A DNA stretch of 9,579 nt from positions 1 to 9,579 of the forward strand of contig NZ_CAJTMN010000072.1 of the NCBI RefSeq assembly GCF_910577125.1, read 5' to 3'. This document shows, piece by piece, positions 6,594 to 9,579 of the stretch. Each line of letters starts with the position of its first letter. Position 1 is the first letter of the stretch. The position numbers were made by a program, and so were the translations under genes. The stretch comes from an uncultured Rikenella sp. (lineage in GTDB: Bacteria > Bacteroidota > Bacteroidia > Bacteroidales > Rikenellaceae). The notes below the pieces were generated by a model. The model was given only the letters and a program-made list of their open reading frames with translations. It did no database searches and was not told the DNA's origin.

Positions 6594-6663
6594 CAAAAGA
6601 ATTTAAAAACAACTACGACGCCAGCAGCCAACGTTATATACTTTGATGCACTAAATTCTTTTG
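6594..6663 (-). repeat. 12-base inverted repeat after propeller A
   Basis: Bases 6594-6605 (CAAAAGAATTTA) and 6652-6663 (TAAATTCTTTTG) are perfect complements enclosing 46 bases. The element starts 4 bases past the stop codon of propeller A. It is followed on the minus strand by an AT-rich stretch with a smaller CGAAT/ATTCG hairpin (6578-6593). The stem is A/T-rich and has no clean T tract, so it may be a weak terminator, an mRNA 3'-end structure or chance. No transposase or target duplication accompanies it. Confidence 0.5.
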
Positions 6664-6667
6664 TGTC

Positions 6668-7918
6668 TCATCGTTGTTCTTCGTTCGAGGCCTCCGGTTC
6701 GCATTCCGATAAAATAATGAGCACCGGATTGGCATCCGGATCCAGCCCTCCGATGAATCGGGAAAATTCAGGAAATCGAGTCTTATATGCTTCCAGTGCA
6801 CCGGCCTGCTGTTTGTCATTCATTGTCTGGATCAGCTCCCACGGCTCTGCTACCAAGATGCAATGCCTGTCATCCGCCCCGATCGGGAGGGCTCTGTAGG
6901 GGGTTATCGAGGCATCGGTCACCAGGTCGTCCCGCACCGAAGGCATCGAGACCGAAACGCCTGTCCGCTTGTCGATGATATTCAGGTAATTCGCCTTTTT
7001 ATACGTGTAGAGCGACAGCACCAGGTTCCTGGTCTCATAACAGTTTACGTGCGCCCAGATATATCTCTGTTGATCCAGACATACATCCAGAAAGGCATCC
7101 AGATCGGCATACCCGTCCTCCAGCAATGTCTGCGGAAATTCGTACTCTCCCTTGTCGAAACGAAGGTACAGCGACACCGAATCCCGGTGCGGATCGTACT
7201 CGAAAATCCCCGGCCCGAACGTCTCGTAGAACCGGATGTCTCCCTGTTGCGTCCGGTAGAGGTTGTTCCGCTGCGAGAAGGCCAAAAAACGCGCGACATC
7301 TTTGTCCAACGGCAGATATTGTCCCACAACGCTCTCCGTGGCGGCGTCGTATAGATTGAGCTTGAACTCCGGACCGTCCGTAAAAAAGTAGTCCTTGTAG
7401 AGCATATATCTGTCCCCCTCCATCGCCGCCATCTGCACCGCCCCGGAGACGTTTTCCGGCAGCGTTATTTTCCGGACTGCCTGCATCGAATCCAGCGAGC
7501 ACAGCATAATATGACGTCCGAAATTAGCCAGCACGGCTACCGTATGGCTCTTGTCCGGAACGATCGAGACTTGCGCGACGTTGATCGCCTCGCGCGGCCC
7601 TTTGCCTTTGGGCAGCAGGCTACCGAGGTATTGCCCCGACCTGCCGAAAACATGAATCCACCCGTTGGCTGCCTGAGCCCGGACGATCAGCATCGTATCC
7701 TGAATAATTACCTGCTGTACATTGGCCAGCTGGATTCCTTTCAGCTCGATTATTTCGGCCCGGTCGAACCAATCGGAGAGATTTTGTTCCGCCTGCTCGG
7801 GCGCGATCTTTGCCGAAATTCGCGCCGTCGGCGCGTCGGGCCGGACACGGCAACCTAAAAACAGGGCTACGGTAACCACCGTAGCCGCCTGTACAAAAAA
7901 CGAGTATTTCGCCTTCAT
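6668..7918 (-). CDS. Propeller lipoprotein A (six-bladed beta-propeller)
   Basis: A 416-residue protein, the longest of the three propellers here. Residues 1-22 are a lipoprotein signal (MKAKYSFF, a hydrophobic run, LFLGC with Cys 23), so it should be a lipid-anchored envelope protein. IHVFGRSGQYLGSLLPKGKGPRE (from 88) lines up with the conserved propeller strand of B, but the core motif is degenerate: GKGPRE replaces GxGPGEY. Later segments such as FGPGIFEYDPHRDSVSLYL and LNIIDKRTG fit further propeller blades. The C-terminal end (about 365-416) is acidic and ends in EASNEEQR. It is the first gene of the cassette, with its own promoter at 8011-8042 and an 85-base leader, and is separated from the next gene by 194 bases. 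The family's function is not established. Confidence 0.78.
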   Translation of the reverse strand: MKAKYSFFVQAATVVTVALFLGCRVRPDAPTARISAKIAPEQAEQNLSDWFDRAEIIELKGIQLANVQQVIIQDTMLIVRAQAANGWIHVFGRSGQYLGSLLPKGKGPREAINVAQVSIVPDKSHTVAVLANFGRHIMLCSLDSMQAVRKITLPENVSGAVQMAAMEGDRYMLYKDYFFTDGPEFKLNLYDAATESVVGQYLPLDKDVARFLAFSQRNNLYRTQQGDIRFYETFGPGIFEYDPHRDSVSLYLRFDKGEYEFPQTLLEDGYADLDAFLDVCLDQQRYIWAHVNCYETRNLVLSLYTYKKANYLNIIDKRTGVSVSMPSVRDDLVTDASITPYRALPIGADDRHCILVAEPWELIQTMNDKQQAGALEAYKTRFPEFSRFIGGLDPDANPVLIILSECEPEASNEEQR

Positions 7919-7936
7919 TAATATTTGTTACAAAAA

Positions 7937-7953
7937 GTGCCGATCGTGCCGAT
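7937..7953. repeat. 8-base direct repeat in the leader of propeller A
   Basis: GTGCCGAT occurs twice, at 7937-7944 and 7946-7953, separated by one base. The pair lies about 20-35 bases upstream of the propeller A start codon and downstream of its predicted transcription start, so it could be an operator or an mRNA element. It may also be chance. Confidence 0.35.
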
Positions 7954-8010
7954 AAAATCAGGTTTGTCGTATCGACTAACGAATGCCTCTTAACGGCCGA
8001 TTTATCTTTT

Positions 8011-8042
8011 CAAATATAGGCAATTAGGGCGAAATTCCCAAT
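8011..8042 (-). promoter_or_regulatory. Promoter of propeller A (start of the cassette)
   Basis: The minus strand reads ATTG (8042-8039), 20 bases, then TATATTTG (8018-8011). The -7 box is a perfect TAnnTTTG; the -33 box differs from TTTG at one base. Transcription would start near 8004, leaving about 85 bases before the ATG at 7918. Box sequences and spacing are the same as in the promoter of small protein 1, while the spacers differ. Confidence 0.6.
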
Positions 8043-8061
8043 GTTTTCACGCCGCCGGACA

Positions 8062-8093
8062 GAAAAACAGGGGACTCGCGGCGAGTCCCCTGT
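8062..8093 (-). terminator. Intrinsic terminator of the tandem TetR genes
   Basis: Bases 8067-8079 and 8081-8093 are perfect 13-base inverted repeats (ACAGGGGACTCGC and its complement). The GC-rich stem is followed on the minus strand by TTTTT (8067-8063). It lies 34 bases past the stop of the regulator gene at 8128 and separates the regulators from the propeller cassette promoter only about 20 bases further on. Confidence 0.85.
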
Positions 8094-8127
8094 CGAAAAA
8101 TACGGTATATAAAATTTCGGGCAACGC

Positions 8128-8853
8128 CTACTGCAACGATGGATCGCCCAAAAAATCATCGGCGGATACCCGCTCCATAATCTCGGTAAATTCGGCGATG
8201 CCTTTGTCGCTCAGCGCGGGATAAAGGGCGTGGAGGGACAAAAGGGCGAGATCGTCCACACGGCCGGCCACTTCGTCGGCGCCGTAGGCCTGATAGCCGT
8301 AGTTGAGGCACCAGCGGGTCAATACATAATGGCAGGTGTGGATGTCTTCGAGCTGCTGGCGAGAGGCCTCTTTCCGGAGGTAGCCGTTCCGGGACAGAAA
8401 CTGCATGGCACGGCGGCAAAAGGCCAGATGGCGTGCTTCGTCGGCGAGGTTCACCTCGCGGTCGCGGGTCATGGCGCCGAGGTCGGAGCTGCGGAACATC
8501 ACGACGCCCCGGTAGCGGTAGTCGAGGCGGATGTGGAGCCGGTTGAGGAGGTAGTATTGCCGGAGGTCGAGCAGGGTGGTCAGCGAACGGTCGAGGTGGT
8601 TGCTCTCCGTGAGGTAGCGATCCCACAGGGCCAGGCAGATGTCCTCTTTGCGCGAGAAGTGGTAGGTGATGTTGCCGGGGCTCAGGCCCAGCGAGCGGGC
8701 GAGGGTGTCGATCCGGAAATCGACCATGCCGCTTTCGTTGATCAGTTCGAGCGAGCGATCCAGAATCGTGTCGCGGGTCGAGGGTTCCGAGGAGAGGCCG
8801 GACGGGACGATGGCCTGTGCCGCCGGGTGTTTTTCTTTTTTCATTACGGCCAT
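8128..8853 (-). CDS. TetR/AcrR-type transcriptional regulator 2
   Basis: A 241-residue predicted DNA-binding repressor. The N-terminal domain (about 26-80) carries the TetR-type helix-turn-helix: RDTILDRSLELINESG, FRIDTLARSLGLSPGN, ITYHFSRKEDI. The segment at 56-66 is the recognition-helix region and YHF..KEDI closes the domain. The helical C-terminal part (about 85-230), which in this family binds ligand and dimerises, has no feature that reveals the ligand. The longer open frame reaching back to 9144 is out-of-frame read-through of the upstream regulator and is not used. ATG 8853 lies 8 bases after the upstream stop; ATG 8844 (MKKEKH) is an equally possible start. Codon-level similarity to the upstream gene shows a tandem duplication. 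The target is unknown; the neighbouring propeller cassette is one candidate by position only. Confidence 0.85.
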   Translation of the reverse strand: MAVMKKEKHPAAQAIVPSGLSSEPSTRDTILDRSLELINESGMVDFRIDTLARSLGLSPGNITYHFSRKEDICLALWDRYLTESNHLDRSLTTLLDLRQYYLLNRLHIRLDYRYRGVVMFRSSDLGAMTRDREVNLADEARHLAFCRRAMQFLSRNGYLRKEASRQQLEDIHTCHYVLTRWCLNYGYQAYGADEVAGRVDDLALLSLHALYPALSDKGIAEFTEIMERVSADDFLGDPSLQ

Positions 8854-8861
8854 GGGATCGT

Positions 8862-9579
8862 CTATTTTATCTGGTTGGCGATGTTGCGGAACTGCCGTCT
8901 CCCTTCGTCGGTGAGGTATGGCAGAAGCTGCATGAGGGAGAGCGAGACGTAGCGGTTCATCGCTTCTTCGAGGTGTTCGCCGCCTTCGCTGGCGAATACG
9001 GCGTTGATCCACCAGCGCAGGAGGGTGGTCTGGGAGGCGAAGATCAGTTCGCGGAGACGGGGGTCGCCGATCGGACGGAGGCATCCGTTTTCGGCCAGCC
9101 GGTCGTAGCAGTCGTACATCCAGGCGCGGTTGGATTCCATCCACCGGGCGAAGGTGTCGTGTTCGCGGCGCAGCACGCCGATGTCGCCGAAGTAGTAGGC
9201 GGTCACGCCGACATAAGCGATGGCTTTGGAGGCGACGACGCGGAAGTAGAGGTAGAGCTGTTTGATGTCGAGAAACGGAGTGATGATCTCGGAGAGGGTC
9301 GCCCGCATGGCGGTCTCGTATTGTTCCCAGATGGCGGCGATGATGTCTTCCTTTTTGGGGAAGTGGTAGGTGATGTTGCCGGGGCTGAGGTTCAGGGCGC
9401 GGGCGACGGTCTCGATCCGGAAATCGACGATGCCGGTGCGGTTGATGACTTCGTTGGCCATGGCGATGATCAGTTCGCGGGTGGAGTGCCCGGAACGGCG
9501 GCCGGTCGTCCGGCTGCGGTCGGGGAGGTCGAGGCGGATGTCCTGCAGGAGGGAGAGGTCGGGCTCGGCACGGCGGGGA
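8862..9579 (-). CDS. TetR/AcrR-type transcriptional regulator 1 (5' end outside the window)
   Basis: The frame is open to the last base of the window. The 238 visible residues include STRELIIAMANEVINRTG upstream of the first in-window ATG at 9461. These residues form helix 1 of the TetR domain, so the true start lies beyond 9579. The helix-turn-helix follows: FRIETVARALNLSPGN then ITYHFPKKEDI, nearly the same as in the downstream regulator. The remainder is helical and resembles the ligand-binding half of regulator 2, including a shared C-terminal pattern (LPYLTDEG here, YPALSDKG there). An Arg/Ser-rich segment before helix 1 is longer than usual. The gene ends in TAG 8 bases before the next ATG, so the two are cotranscribed. 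No ligand or target can be read from the sequence. Confidence 0.85.
   Translation of the reverse strand, partial: PRRAEPDLSLLQDIRLDLPDRSRTTGRRSGHSTRELIIAMANEVINRTGIVDFRIETVARALNLSPGNITYHFPKKEDIIAAIWEQYETAMRATLSEIITPFLDIKQLYLYFRVVASKAIAYVGVTAYYFGDIGVLRREHDTFARWMESNRAWMYDCYDRLAENGCLRPIGDPRLRELIFASQTTLLRWWINAVFASEGGEHLEEAMNRYVSLSLMQLLPYLTDEGRRQFRNIANQIK

Noticed and set aside
6594..6663. Insertion sequence or miniature transposon ends
   Set aside because: There is no transposase, no flanking target duplication and no second copy in the window, so I list it only as an inverted repeat.
8230..8952. 240-residue plus-strand frame opposite the TetR genes
   Set aside because: It is antisense to a well-supported regulator, with Val/Ala/Gly/Glu bias and no motif.
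8854..9144. 97-residue N-terminal extension of TetR regulator 2
   Set aside because: It overlaps regulator 1 in a different frame, is low-complexity Arg/Pro-rich, and the TetR domain begins after the internal ATG at 8853/8844.

Overview
Every gene in this window lies on the minus strand, so it is read from right to left. It is chromosomal DNA of a Bacteroidales bacterium. The evidence is TAnnTTTG-type -7 promoter boxes with upstream TTTG-like boxes, few Shine-Dalgarno sites, a type 3 (archaeal-like) prolyl-tRNA synthetase, and propeller lipoproteins next to NVEALA-type small proteins. The few visible 16S bases (GCTAGCGGCAGG near the 5' end) fit Rikenellaceae/Alistipes-like organisms better than Bacteroides, but this is weak evidence.

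Layout in order of transcription (high to low coordinate). (1) 9579-8128: two tandem, closely related TetR/AcrR-type regulators, the first cut by the window edge, ending at a strong terminator (8067-8093). (2) 8042-3789: a cassette of three predicted outer-envelope six-bladed beta-propeller lipoproteins (A 6668-7918, B 5095-6156, C 3789-4832). They are interleaved with two small cysteine-containing NVEALA-like proteins (6219-6473 and 4854-5057) and end at a terminator (3727-3758). A and the first small gene each have a promoter of the form ATTG-N20-TATATTTG. A terminator-like hairpin sits between the first small gene and B. (3) 3686-2202: proS, with its -7 box directly after the cassette terminator and a very strong terminator of its own (2118-2154). 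(4) 1995-451: a secreted S41-type peptidase whose C-terminal Ig-like (SbsA-like) domain is cut off by one in-frame TAG codon. (5) 450-1: tandem rRNA promoters, a leader with a boxA-like antitermination site, and the first ~46 bases of a 16S rRNA gene that continues off the left edge.

The most interesting part is the small-protein/propeller cassette. The family pairing is known in Bacteroidales, but I know of no established function. Here it occurs as a tandem array with an apparent internal attenuator, and one of its two small genes has lost the hydrophobic leader. The TAG that splits the peptidase gene is the second point to verify. I saw no tRNA, CRISPR array, insertion sequence or phage gene.
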